From: Micractinium sp. NFX-FRZ
Lineage: Eukaryota > Chlorophyta > Trebouxiophyceae > Chlorellales > Chlorellaceae
Length of the DNA stretch: 64,000 nt
NCBI GenBank assembly: GCA_029339195.1
Contig: JAPTJF010000118.1
Location: 62,001-126,000 of the forward strand
Direction: 5' to 3'
Below the pieces are notes generated by a model that made no database searches, was not told the origin of the DNA, and was given only the letters and a program-made list of their open reading frames with translations. A program made the position numbers and the translations under genes. This document shows positions 12,501-34,800 of the stretch, piece by piece. Every line of letters starts with the position of its first letter. Position 1 is the stretch's first letter.

Positions 12501-15500
12501 CTGCAGCTGCACTGTGGCTGCCAGGCTGGCGCCGCCCTGTGAGGCTGCAGCGCCCTCCAGGAGCGGGAAGGCGCCGGCGATGCTTCGGGCCTGCTCCCCA
12601 TCTGTGCCGCCCCAGAGCAGGGCAGAAAGATCCAGCACGGCTGTGCCCACCAGCACTGCTGACCTGGCGGCGCCTGCTGGGCCTGCTGAGCCGCTGCCAC
12701 CCGCGCGTGCCGGCTGTTTGTAGACAGACACCCGCAGAGGTTCGTGCAGCAGCGCCTTGATGAGTGCTGGGCCTGCCGTGACCTGCACAGGCACGGTGGG
12801 GGACAAGGCCAGGTACTCCGTATGGGCCACTGTTGCTGTCCAGAGGACATGTGCTGCAGTGCCCTGAGCAATCGATGCACTGGCCTGCCCAGCAAGCTGG
12901 CCAGACAACATGCCATGTGAGCATCCAGCCACATGCCAGCTGCTGGACCACCTGCCCAGCAACATAGGCCAACAAACGAGCCGCCAGCAGCCCACCTGAA
13001 AGAAGCCCGAGTGGTTCAGCTTGGCGGCCCACTGCTGCCCAGCTGGCGCTGCCAGCCTGGCGCCGACGCTCCTGCTGCTGCCGGTGACGGTGCCGCTGCC
13101 GCTGCTGTTGGCAACGCCACGGCTCGCCACAGCGGTGAGCACACGGGCAGCGGTTGTGATGCGGTTGCTGGCGCTGCTGGCGCCTGGCAGGGTGTAACAA
13201 CAGAAGAAGCGATCTGCCTTGGGCCTGCCTCCATTGGCAGTGGAGCCGCTGCTGGGGGGCACAAGCAGCTCCAAGTGCAGGGCAGCCACAGCAGGCTGCC
13301 CCCTTAGCCCGTCTCCAGCTGGCAGCAGCAGCTGGCTCCGCAGGTACTGCGGCACCAGCGCGGCAGCTGGGGGGCAGCGCAGCAGCAGCGCCTCTTCGGA
13401 GCAGCTGCTGCTGTCGGAGCCGACAGCTGCCAGGCCGCCCAGCTCTGACAGGCGCGCAGCCACCTCCACTGCACCCACGTTGCTGCAGGCGCTGGTGCCC
13501 ACGGGAGCCAAGGCCACCCAGCAGCGCAGGCCCTGCAGGCAGGCAGTGGGCGTAGACACATGAGGCGCAGCAAACAGCAACGAATAGAAAATGAGTGTCA
13601 AGCGTCCCTGGCGTATGCGCACACAGGCAGCATCCCAGCGGAATGGACTTGCCTGTGACTTGCGAAGCACGTCGACCAGGGGCGCCGTCCCAGCGCCCAG
13701 CAGCACCTCGCGCTGGCCGCTGCCGCTGGGCCCCGCTGCCGCCCGAGGGCAGCGGTGCCACACCTCCACTCGCAGGCTCTGCAGGTGCAGCAGTGAAGAT
13801 GTCACAATGAAGAAATAACAAACACAAGTCCCATGTATTTGCCGGCCGCTGCTGCAGGCCGGCACGCCAGCTGGCATCGATGCTGCTGTTCTGGTTTGTG
13901 CACCAGCTCCTCACCTGAGTTGCCAGCTCTGCCAGCATGCCGCCGGTCAGCTGCAGCTGGTAGCTGTGGGCAGCACGCCAGGCGGGGCAGAAGGACTGCG
14001 GCACAAACGGCGTCTGCAGCGGCGGCACCTGAGCCTGCAGCGCGCTGCCTGCAGCAGTGGCATGGATGGAGCGGGCAGAAAGGTGGGAATTACGAAACTG
14101 ACATTAGATTGATGGGTTTGGAAAGTCAGCAGATTAGCACATCAGGTGAGTAACGCAGCACCTGACCGTGGCAGCAGCCAAGCGCAGCTGAAGCATAGCC
14201 AGCTTGTGCTTGGTAGCAGCAACACACGGCGGCAGGCAAGATGCAAGATGACTCAAGGGCAGGTCCAAATCTCACCCTCTGTGAACAGCGCCAGCCGTGC
14301 AAACGCATGGGGGCCCACCGCCGCCGCGCTGCCCAGGTTGTTGCCGCTGCCCGCGGCCGCCCCACCGCCAGCAGAGGCGGAGGCCGTGGCTTCACGCACC
14401 GCCGCCGCCAGGCCGCATGCCCGCACGATCTCTACTGAGAGAGTGGCAGGCACAGACGGCTCAGAGGGCTCAGGCGGATTCACCTCAGCAGCCGCAGTAG
14501 CTGTAGCTGCAGCTGCAGCAGGACTTGATGTAGCTGGGGGCGGCGCCGCCTGGCGGTCCTGCCAGCCAACATGCCGCTGCTGGCGGCGCGGCTGGCTGCC
14601 GCCGCCGCGTGGCTGGCTGCTGCCGCCGCTGTCGCTGCTGCGATTGGCCAGCCGCCGGCTGTTCTCCTCATCCGAGTCGCTGCCACTGCCAGCACCGCCG
14701 CCAGTGCAGCCAGCTGGTGCCTGCTGGTGCTGCTTGGCTGGCGACGCGTTTGGGCAGCCAGCCACGGCCCCTGCCACAGCTGCCGCCGCCTCTGCAGCAT
14801 CCATAGTGCACAGCTCAGCGCTGTAGCTGAGCTCCACCTTTAGGGATGGAGCCCTGGGTGCTGCTCCTGTGCCCGCCGGTGCGGCCTCAGCAGGCATATC
14901 GTACTCAGTGCACAGTGGCAGCAGCAGCACCTTGCTCGCCTCGCGCCCCACGCCGGCGCAATTGCTGGCCTGCTGTGCAGACTCGGCAGCCAGGCTTGCA
15001 AGCTCTGACAGCGGAAGCGCCGCCCAGCCGTGCTGCTGCCGCGCTTGCTGGTCGGCCCAGCAGTCGAAGAGCTCAAAGCGCAAGAGCCTGCAAAGGGCAT
15101 GATGTGGGGGGACTAGTATATTACGGGGAGGGATGCGTACTTGGCGGGCAGGGTGGGTTCACGGGGCCAAGCTCCAAGCGCAGTACTCTCGGCCCTCATT
15201 ACACCAATCAATAGTACATGCTGCCATGACACCTGCCCCCCCTCCCCCGCCCCCCGCGGTGTACGGTGTGTTAGGGACAGTAGCTAAGGCAAGGTCGCAA
15301 GAAGGTCAAGTGCAGCAGCAGAGTACGCAGCTGCAAGCAACCTCATGCAGCGCAAGTACCACGCTCACCCGTCTTGCAGCAGTGGCAGGATGCTCTGCGC
15401 TGCAGGCAGGACCATCTCGTGGGCAGCGCTGGCCTCAAAGCTGGGGTTGCCGCAGCAAGGCACCTCCCGTGTCTGCAGCGCATCTGGCTCGCCTGCAGGC

Positions 15501-18500
15501 AGCAAAGTAATGGCACTTGAGGCAAACAGAGGCGGGTGTGGGGGCTTACCCATACTGTTAGCCATGCACAGCCAATCGCTGCATACCAACACGTGAATTC
15601 CATGCGCAGGTCAGCGTTCCATGGCCCCCTGTTGTTCAGCCACGCAAATCACCTGGGAAGGTGTAGCGCAGCAGGCGGCCGTCGGGGGCACGCAGCCCAG
15701 ACGCCGCGTAGGCGGCGGCGCTGGGCAGACGGTGCGCACTGCGGATGTGCACAGAGAAGCAGTGGCGCATGGCAGCCACCACTGAAGCGGCACCATGCTC
15801 CTGCAGCAGCACCCGGAGAGCACACGGGAGTAAGTGACAGGGACGACTGGCACTGCGGTGGCACCAGGTGCAAGCTACGCTTGAGCATGACTAGCGGCAG
15901 CAGCAGCAACAACAACAAATGCAACATTGCTGGCATCACAAGCACGCGGAGGCAAGGCCGCAGCAGCAGCAGGGCAGCGGTTGCGGCGGCGCACACCTGC
16001 AGCACTGCAGCCACATACAAACTCCCTGCCTGACGGCCCTCCAGCTCCAGAATGTCGGTGATGGCCTGCCGCCCCTCTGCCACCACCACAGCCTCCCGAT
16101 GTCGCTGCGGCCCAGGGGTGGCAGCGCTGGCGGCAGCGGCCCACCAGCTGGGCTGCACCAGCGGCACCTTGGTTACGCCAAGCAGGCTGCCGCTGTGGCG
16201 CCAGAACTCCAGGAACAGGTAGGGCGGCATGGAGGCCGCCTGCTGTGCCCCTCCCTGTGGCAGTGGCACCTCCACGTGGGATGCTGCTGCTGGGGCGGCC
16301 CCCACAGGCAGCGTGAACTGCTGCGCCCGGCCGCCTTTGCCCAGCGGCTTGACCACGCAGCGCACGCTGCTGCAGTGCCTGCCTGACATCTCCAGGCCCT
16401 GCAGCTGCACCCGCAGCACCAGCGCCGGTGCCTGCTGGCTGCCCGGACTAGCTGCTGCCCGCCGCGCTGGCGAGCTCTGCGCCACCGGCCCGGAAGCACC
16501 TGCTGCTGCGGGCTCGGAGCCCTGCGGCTGCTGCTGCTCCACCCGGTTGAAGAAGAGTGACTCCAGCAGCGCATCCTCCGCATCTGACTCTGGATCCGAC
16601 ATGTCTGCTCCCAGCCCTGGGGCCCACACCGGCGGCACCGTGGGCAGTTGGACGGCTGGCACCGCTGCCGCAGCTGCCACTGCTGGCGCAGTGGCTGCTG
16701 GTAGCGCATTTGCAGCTGCCGGCACTGCCACTGGCAATGGGGCTGCGGGTGCTGCTAGCGGCATTGGCATCCGCTCACTTTCCTGCCGCAGCGTCTTGGC
16801 TGCGGCCAGAAGCGTTGCAGTGGCAGCGGACAAGCTGCCATCAGCTGCTGCTGCTGCTCCTGCCAGTGCAGGCCTGCCAGCAATGCTGCCCTCTGTTGAG
16901 GCGGGCTGTGGAGGTAGCAGCAGGTTGGGCAGGCGCGGGGCAGCGCTGGCAGTTAAGGCGACTGCAGACAGCAGAGTGCCGGAGCCGCTGCTGCTGTGGC
17001 CGCTTGCTTGCTCAAGAGCTGCCTTTAGCTGCTCTGCCTGCTGGATCAGCTGCAGCAGCAGGTCTTGCCGTGCGCTAGGCTGCTGCTGTGCAGCGGGCTG
17101 TGCTGCTGCCTGCTCACTTGGCCGCTGCAGCTGCTGGTCTGCTGCCATGGGTGGCTGGGCGGTGGCCTGTGCCCCAGCTGCTCCTGGCTTCGCTGCTGCT
17201 TCTGGCGCTACTGGTACTATCGCTGCTGCACTGGCAGCTGCTGCAGTGGGCGACAACAACGTACCGGTGGCCAGCTGCGGCTGGGAGCCTGCCAGCAGTG
17301 CTGGCGCAGGCGGAGGCAGCACTGGGATGCCCATAACCACTGTTGGCACAGGTGGTGGCTGGCCCTGAAGCTGCTGTCCCTGCTGCTGCTGCCGCTGCTT
17401 AGCTGCTGCATCAGTCTCCACAGGGCTGGTCTCATCAGCCGGTGCTTGCGGCTGCTGGCTGCGGCCCTCCCCGCCATTTGTGCTGCTCCGCCGGCGGTTC
17501 TGCAAGCTGCTGCTCTTGAGCCGGCTCACCACAGCCTGCTTCCTGTCGCTCTGATCCTGCCGCGGCTGCAGGGGCGCCGGCAGTGCTGCCGCGGCGACGG
17601 CCATGGCGCGCTGCTCAGCGATGGCAGCAGCTGCTGCAGCTGCCGCCTCCTTGGCCCGCCGCGCTGCCACCGCCGCCTGCTGCCGCTCCAGATCATCGGC
17701 AGTCTGCAGCAACGAGGGGCAGGGCTGTCGGCACTCGTTCATTGCAGGGACCAGGCAAAAAGCGCGTCTAGCCGCCGCAATTTGCAAAGGCTTAACAAAA
17801 CTGCACGGTAACACAGACTAAGCGCCAGCAGAACTCACCGGGAACTGCTGAGCCTCCTGCACTGCAGCCAGTGCCGCCTTGAGCTCTGGCATGGTGAGCA
17901 CTCCAGGGCTTGCCCCACTGCCGGCAGCGCTGGCTGACCCCGCCGCCAGCACTGCCAGCAGGCAGCGCGCCTGCTTAGTCGTGGTTGGCGGGTGCAGGCG
18001 CTGCAGCAGCGGGCTCTGCAGCATGAATGGGCAGCGGCGGTAGCGGTGTGTACTTGCTGGAGCAACCGATAGTGCTGATAGTGTGCATGAAAATGCACCA
18101 AGCTAACGGCCTGAATGTTTGCCAGCATTGCCACTTGTCCCTCCCACTTACCAGTTCAGAGTAGGGCAGCCGCTGCCCCTCTGCCGCGCTAAACGCCGCC
18201 GCCAGGTCGAGCGAGCGGCTGCCCAACGCCGCCGCCAGCTGGCGCAGGCAGCGTGTCGCCTCGCCCGCAGGCTGCTCCTGCAGGCGGCACTCCACGGCAG
18301 CACACTCTGCCGCCGCTGCCGCCAGCTCATCTATCGTAATGCTGGTGCTGCTGCCTCCGCTCCTCCAGGGCAATAGCATGGCTGATGCATAGTCCAGCTG
18401 CTGCCAGCTGGCGCCGGGCAGGAGGAGCGACAGCAGCTGGCACACGTCGTCTGCCTGCAGCAGCTGCAAATCTGGCACCTCCCCATCATCGCTCTCCTGT

Positions 18501-19447
18501 GCGGCAGACATGTGCTGCATGCTTGCTGCCGTGAGCGCCCTGCAAGGCAGAACAGACAGGAGGAGGATGGCTTGCCAACAAGGCAGTGGCAGACTGAACA
18601 GGGCATGTGGCAGCGTCATGCAGAGCACGGCAACCACCACCTTGCAGAACAAATAGGAAGGAGGGGGCTATAGCATAGAGCAGCAGGCAGCACACCTGTC
18701 GGCCAGCGCGGCGGCAAGGTCCACGCACACACGAGGCGCACACAGCACTGCTGCTGCTGCTGCACCAGCACTGTCCTCTGCCGTCCCTGCTGCTGACTCC
18801 TGATCAGCAGCGGCATCCGCCAAGTGCTCGTTCAGCTCAAAAGAGGAGACCAGAGCACCGCCCCTGCTGCTGTGGTAGTCCAGCTCCAGGCTGACAGGGA
18901 GGGTGCCAACGACGGCGCCGCCTTCTGCATGGCCCGCTGCTGCGTCTGCACCTGTAGCCGGCGCCAGCATAAGGCGGAAGCTGGTGTTGATGGGTGCTTG
19001 CACATCAAAGGTCATGAGGTCTACCGCTGCGGTGGCCAGTGCGGCAGCTGTCGCCGGCTGCCCGTCGCTGGGTGCGCCGCGTGCTGCGCTGCCAGTGCTG
19101 CTTGTGACAGCGGCCGCCTCTGCAGCTGACTCGATGCTGATGGTGAGGCAGCCCATGTCCCGCAGGTAGCGGGTGAGGTACTTCGGCCCGGTGTGCAGCG
19201 GGAAGGCGAGACCGGCAGTCGCTGCCTGTGCGGTGGCGGCAGTGGCAGCGCCGCCGCCGCTGGGCAGCGCAACCACCTCGCCGCCGCTTCTGTCGCCCCA
19301 CCACGTGATCCGTGCTTGCAGCGGTTCGAGCGAACGCAGCTGCCTGGGCGCCCCCTCGCCCCAGCTGACCGCGCCCAGAACGAGACGAAGGCTGCCGCGT
19401 GCCGGGCCCTCTACCAGCGGCGGCAGAGTGACTGCCGATTGCCGCAT
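9504..19447 (-). CDS. C2CD3: C2CD3-like multi-C2-domain centriolar protein (12 exons, about 2654 aa)
   Basis: C2CD3 is a centriole distal-end protein needed for appendage assembly and ciliogenesis in animals. Exons (5' to 3'): 19447-18696, 18539-18152, 18015-17839, 17703-15997, 15800-15653, 15492-15369, 15087-14276, 14048-13915, 13778-12996, 12884-10947, 10765-10635, 10374-9504; the sum is divisible by 3. The N-terminus (LPPLVEGPARGSLRL, ARITWWG, HTGPKYLTRYLRDMG) matches the C2CD3 N-terminal C2 signature as I know it. Further C2-like strands occur near residues 860-960 (ALVLRVQLQGLEMSG), 1415-1500 (SLRVEVWHRCP) and 2040-2150 (RLVVQIETALHLPEQ). They are separated by long Ala/Gln/Ser-rich linkers and acidic patches such as SESSSDDDE and SGSDSDMDDM. 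The last exon is Gln-rich with two near-repeats (GGQFAPMQQQQ and GGQFSPMQQQQQQ). The ATG at 19447 was chosen because the conserved LPPLVEG follows at once. Linker exons could shift in detail. Confidence 0.75.
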
Positions 19448-20193
19448 TGCTACTATCGCGCCTGCCCGGCGCGGGCCTTGGAACAGTGCCGGAAAAGTGG
19501 TGGGCAGTTCAAGGAACGCTGCTCGGGAATGCGCAAGATTCAAGGCTCAAAAAAAGAAGCGTGGGCAAGCGCAAAGAGGCCGTATGCAGCTGAAGGGGTA
19601 GTAGAGCCGGCGCAGCGTGCCGCCGCCGCCGCCACTTCGGTTGACCGCGCCACTCTTCCTCACTAGCGGCAGCAGTGATTATATACAGTATAGCATGGCT
19701 GCAAGTCCATGCATCCAGAACTGGTACCAGAACGAGCCTGCCGGAGCAGCTAGCTGCCAGGTTGTGGCATGGACGGCTCGACTGACGTCATTGCAAGCCC
19801 CTCTCTCTGGCCCCACTCTCTTCTTCTGCTGCCAGCACAGGGTTTTCATGGTTTGCCCCTTCATCGCCCGCGCTGCAGTCGTTATGGATCTTGATCACAG
19901 ATTCCCCACTGCGGCGTCTACAGATTGAGGTGCACCAGGCAGGTGGCAGAGACGCTGTGAGGTGCACCTCCTCTCGCGACTGTGCCCCGAGTCCCTCGGT
20001 GTTATGTTGAAGCCAGTCGGAAGCTGTACTCTATAGGGTTGCACATTCATTGGGCAAGTGTTGAGTCGACATTGCGATCAAAGATGAGCAGGAAACAGGA
20101 GGATGGATATTGTTCAATAACCAGAGCGGGCGTTGGCTGTGGCGCCAGGGAGAGCTTGAACTGAGGAGGTGCAAAAATGTCGGCACAGTCTCT
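19448..20193. other. Intergenic: C2CD3-like upstream region and methyltransferase 3' region
   Basis: No gene is supported. It should hold the promoter of the C2CD3-like gene and the 3' UTR of the methyltransferase, both on the minus strand. No clear TGTAA was found for the methyltransferase. Confidence 0.5.
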
Positions 20194-21198
20194 TCAGTCT
20201 TGTTGCTGCCCCCAATTCAACGAGCTGTACAAGCGCACATGCACCCTGTCCACCTTCATTGCCTGCACCGCCGCCCAGCCGTGCTGCTCCGTCACGTGTG
20301 GCTGCTTGTGTGGCGCCAGCACCGCCAGCCAGCGGCAGTGGCAGGCCAGCTGATAGAGTGTGATGAAGAGGCTGGAGGGGTCGCACAGGTGCAGCGCAAA
20401 GCTGCACACGCAGAGGTCAAAGGTGCGGCCTGCACGCACATGGGGGGCAGTGAGGGGGCAGCTTTGGGTGCGGCAGTACTTCAGAGCACAGGCACTGCAG
20501 GCATTGTGTGCACTGGAAGGGAAGAAGAGATGAGGGGTTTGAGGTGAGCTCGCCTCAGCAAAACCGGTGCAGCGCATGGCTGCAGGAGGGTCAGTGCTGC
20601 CCCCCCACCCCCCCACGTACACCACCCTCAACAACCTCTGAACACACACACGCACTCACGGTGAGCTGGCGCTCTCACCTGCAAGGCACCCCTCTGCAAT
20701 GTCTTGGTAAGACCAGGGGTGCGCACTGCCCCCTGTGCGCCGCTGATAGGCCTGCTGGGTGTAGGGGTCGCAGGCGGTGATGTCCAGCAGGGGAGATGGT
20801 GGGCAACCGCTGTTCCCGCAACGATGCTGCCGTCCCTGCCGCCGCCCTGGCCGCTGCGCTTGCTGCTGCCCTTGCTGCTGCGCTTGCCGTGCTCCTTGCT
20901 GCACCTCTTGCTGCTGCCCTTGCTGCTGCTCTTCCTGCGCTCCTTGCTGCTGCTGCCCAGCGGCCCAGGCCTGCAGCGCCAGTGTTGCTTCGCCGCTGCC
21001 GCAGGCGAGGTCTAGCACCCTCACCCTGCCGGGCTGTTCACCAAACTCCTGGGATGACATGAGCAGCAAAATGGCCTTCACAATCTGATCGTTGTGAGGG
21101 TTTGAGTATTCGTGCCCGTGGGCCTCGTAAAAGCCCTGCACGCCCAAGGTCTCGTAGGCGCCCCGGATGCCGGTTGCAGCGGTGGGGTTGGGCGGCAT
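20194..21198 (-). CDS. Class I SAM-dependent methyltransferase (2 exons, 251 aa)
   Basis: Exons 21198-20679 and 20429-20194 (sum divisible by 3). Motif I VLDLACGSGE at residues 61-70 is the glycine-rich SAM-binding loop of Rossmann-fold methyltransferases. The acidic strand-2 position is in ITACDPYT, and the motif IV-like strand is FDLCVCSFALHL. The N-terminus (GVQGFYEAHGHEYSNPHN) resembles small methyltransferases that act on low-molecular-weight or protein substrates; the substrate cannot be told from sequence. Between motif I and strand 2 there is an insert of roughly 45 residues, almost all Gln with Ala, Gly, Glu and Arg, presumably a disordered loop. The start ATG at 21198 has no better upstream alternative in frame. 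It lies downstream of the helicase gene in the same orientation. Confidence 0.75.
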
Positions 21199-22967
21199 AT
21201 GAACCCGGCGATGCCCCACTAAGGCAATGCTGCACTCACAGAGAGAGGAACGGAGACAGCAAAGTTGTTTCGTCACAGACAGTAGAGAGGCCAGTGGAGA
21301 GCCAGAGGAAGGCAAGTAGCATTTGACCTCGTGGGCAAACAGTGGGCAGGCGGTGGGGCAACGGCGGCGGCAGCGGCGGCAGGGCTCCAAGGGTTCACGG
21401 CCCGCACGCGCTATTCGTCAGTCACAGTCCTCTGTGCGCGGCTCACAGGTGGGTTCTATGGGGCGCTGGGCGTGCCAGGAGGTGCCCAGCTCCGTGCCGC
21501 AAACAAGGTCCGTGCTTCGGCTAGCTGGCCCGCTCGGAATTCTGCAAACAATCGTCTGATTGCGATGATACAGCGCAACGCAACGCAGCCCGCTGGAAGC
21601 CTTCATGACTTCACTGCCAGCTCAGCTGGCGGCACAAGTGGCGTGCCCACCCTCTCTGTCCAACATGGAAAGCATGATGTCCCTTCACCGCCCCTCCTGC
21701 CCACTCACCTGTATATCTCAGTTCTCCTGTGTTCAGCACAGCATCAGGCTCGCTGCAGCACCAGGGTGGCCGACGAGTTGAGTGTTGCGCTTGCACAGCA
21801 CGATCGCCAAGTCATGCCACGTCATGCCACAGCGGATGTGCCTGGCCTGGCCTGGGCTTGCTTAACTAGAGGTAGCCCAATTCCCGCAGCAGCTTGGTCA
21901 TGTGTGTGTCGGGTAATTTGGGCCCAGTGGGCGATCGACGGTCAGTGCGTCCATGGCGGCGGCTTTCACCGCCCTGCTGCTGGTACCTCTCAACTCGCAG
22001 CAAGCAATTGTGCAAGTTAACTGTACTTAGCTGTACGTTCTTCCCGTGGCAGGCAGACATCTGCTGTGCGCTTTGCTCCTCCCGTTTTGTTTCACTGTTT
22101 ATGAGCCGATCAATACCTCGCCCTGTGGAAGGCGCGCTGAGCTGGCACCGAGGCGAGCCGGTGACTGGCTGGCACTTGGCTGGCAGCCTGGTTGTAAAGC
22201 AGCTCACTTCTTGTGGGGTTAAAAGTTTCGGCGGGAGGGTGCCAATAGAGATTGGAAAGAGGTCAAAGCACAGACAGATGGGGCAGCCAGCAGAGGCGGG
22301 GGTCAAGCACAGCCAATGGAAGTGTAGGGTAAGGGGAGGTGAGAGGGGAACAGGCACACGGAGCAGTAAGCAATGGGGGGAAGGGGCGCTGCCGGCTGGC
22401 TGGCTCAAGATGTGCTGGGACAGGCAAGGTCCTTGCAGTGGGGCAGCAGGCAGCGTCATCAACACGGTGCCTGCCTGCTGCTGGCTGGATCTGTCGCCCG
22501 CCCCCCCGGTAAGGCCAGCTGTGTCCTGACCCAGGTTTCAGCTGCTTTGTCACCGTGTATGATCGGGCATTGCATGTAGGCTGCGGAGGTTACGTTGCAT
22601 GTAAGCTGCTCATGCAGCAAAATTGGACGTGGGGGCAAGGGCAGGACCGCCCGATGACGAGGGGTGAGCGAGCGTGCGAGCGGCGGCCGGACGGAAGGGG
22701 CGCACTGCACCTCGGCGGGAAGGAGCACTCGAGAAGAAGATGGGAGAGCCAGGGCATCATCACGGAGCAACACAAAAAGAACGGGATGGCAAGGGCGGAG
22801 GGGAGGTGGGTGCAGATGCGCAGCTGTGGGCCAGAGTATCAGCCTGTGATCTGTGCCCGCCAACGCCGGCCAGCTGCCCACCAGGCTGCGCGAGCCAGGG
22901 CGGCCTGGCGCAGGGCCAGGCCAGGTCGGCGCTGTCGGCACCCAGGCCAGGTGTGATTTGTAGGCTC
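21199..22967. other. 1.8 kb region with no confident gene
   Basis: Lies between the methyltransferase start and the helicase stop, both on the minus strand, so it should hold the helicase 3' UTR and the methyltransferase promoter. Open frames exist on both strands but show no recognisable domain or convincing splice structure. A minus-strand frame ending at 21866 (DTHMTKLLRELGYL then stop) looks protein-like but is unsupported. Confidence 0.4.
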
Positions 22968-29761
<6,794 letters not shown>

Positions 29762-30162
29762 TGTGACCTGTGACAAGGGGAAACAGAGTCAGGCGGCTGG
29801 CAGGCAAGTAGGGGCTGGCAGGGCGCCCAGAGGCGATCGAGGTGATGTGGGCGGCTCCCCCCTCCTTTCACACCCTTTAGCTTGCTCACGAGTTCTTGGG
29901 TGGGGTGGAGGACGATGCAGGGGGGCGACAGCGCCCGAAAGCCAATGTTTCGGCCCAATTCCACCTCCTTTCCAGCCCAAGTTTTCGGGCCGCCTCCCCT
30001 TCCCCCTTGGCTGCTCATCGACCTGGAGAGCCGTTCGCTTCCTGGACCGCCCATCAATCCGCGCTTCAAGCCGCTCAGAACTTCGACAGGGTCAGCAGCG
30101 GCGCTCGGCGATCACCTCCTCCCCATCGGCGACTGCCAGGCGCAGTCGCCGGCAGCGGCAGC
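29762..30162. promoter_or_regulatory. Shared divergent promoter region, eIF4A-III (-) and PP2A-C (+)
   Basis: 401 bp separate the two start codons, so both promoters and 5' UTRs must fit here. No TATA-like element is obvious. No protein-coding exon is supported. Confidence 0.55.
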
Positions 30163-33994
<3,832 letters not shown>

Positions 33995-34800
33995 GGGGCC
34001 TGCCAGCTCATCTAGCAGGCGGCTAGGAAGCGCACAGCACAGCACGTCTGTGCTCTGCCTCGATGGCAGCGGGCCTCGTTGGGACGGCAGCGGCGGCAAG
34101 GCGGTTGGAAGGCAGGCTGGCCACAGACGGCGCTTGCCTGGCGTCGCCACAGGCTGGGCAGTGGGCAGGCAGCAAGTAGTCAGTCTTCCCTTCGCAGTGT
34201 GGTAACCAGTGTGCCGCCCCTTCCCCCTGCCGCGTGCGCTCTCCCGCCGCTCCCTTTTCCTTGCATTTCTCTCCCGCCTCCCTCTCCCTGCTCTTTCTGC
34301 ACTGAACTTGTACCCAAGTCTCTGCTCCGCTTGCGCCCCCGGGTGCTTGTACCCGCAGCTGCACGCGTGCTCACTCGTGCACCCCCTAGCATCGAACGCC
34401 GCACCTCACCTCGCATCCCCCTGAGCCGCTGCCATCCTTGTTGCTCCGCTCTCGCTCTCACTGCACAGCCGCTTGCTCTGCCCGCTTTAGACGAGAACTT
34501 GCAACACCCCACCTCAAAGCTGACGCGCACTCCGTAATGTAGGTCACACTCACTATTAAAGGACTTCCGGAGGTGTTTGAATGTGGATGGGGGGGGGAAG
34601 GAATGAGATTTTGGAAGTGAATTGGGAGGGGGTATCTCAGCCTCCGCCGGGTGTGACTGTGCAGCGCCGCCAGCTGGCTGGAAACATTCTAAAGGGCGAA
34701 CCCTTGCGAGGAGCGCATTCTGGCCTTTCCCTCTCGCTTGCCCCGCACAACAACCTCCCTCTCGCTCCCCTACACCTTACTCTGCCGCCGCGCTTCGACG
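33995..34800. other. Intergenic: PP2A-C 3' region and RraA-like upstream region
   Basis: No gene is supported. It contains pyrimidine-rich stretches and the promoter of the downstream gene. No clear TGTAA was found. Confidence 0.5.

Noticed and set aside
11000..17700. CTG/CAG-rich stretches as a microsatellite array or CRISPR-like repeat
   Set aside because: They are codon repeats for Gln, Ala and Leu within open exons of the C2CD3-like gene; no unit-spacer structure.
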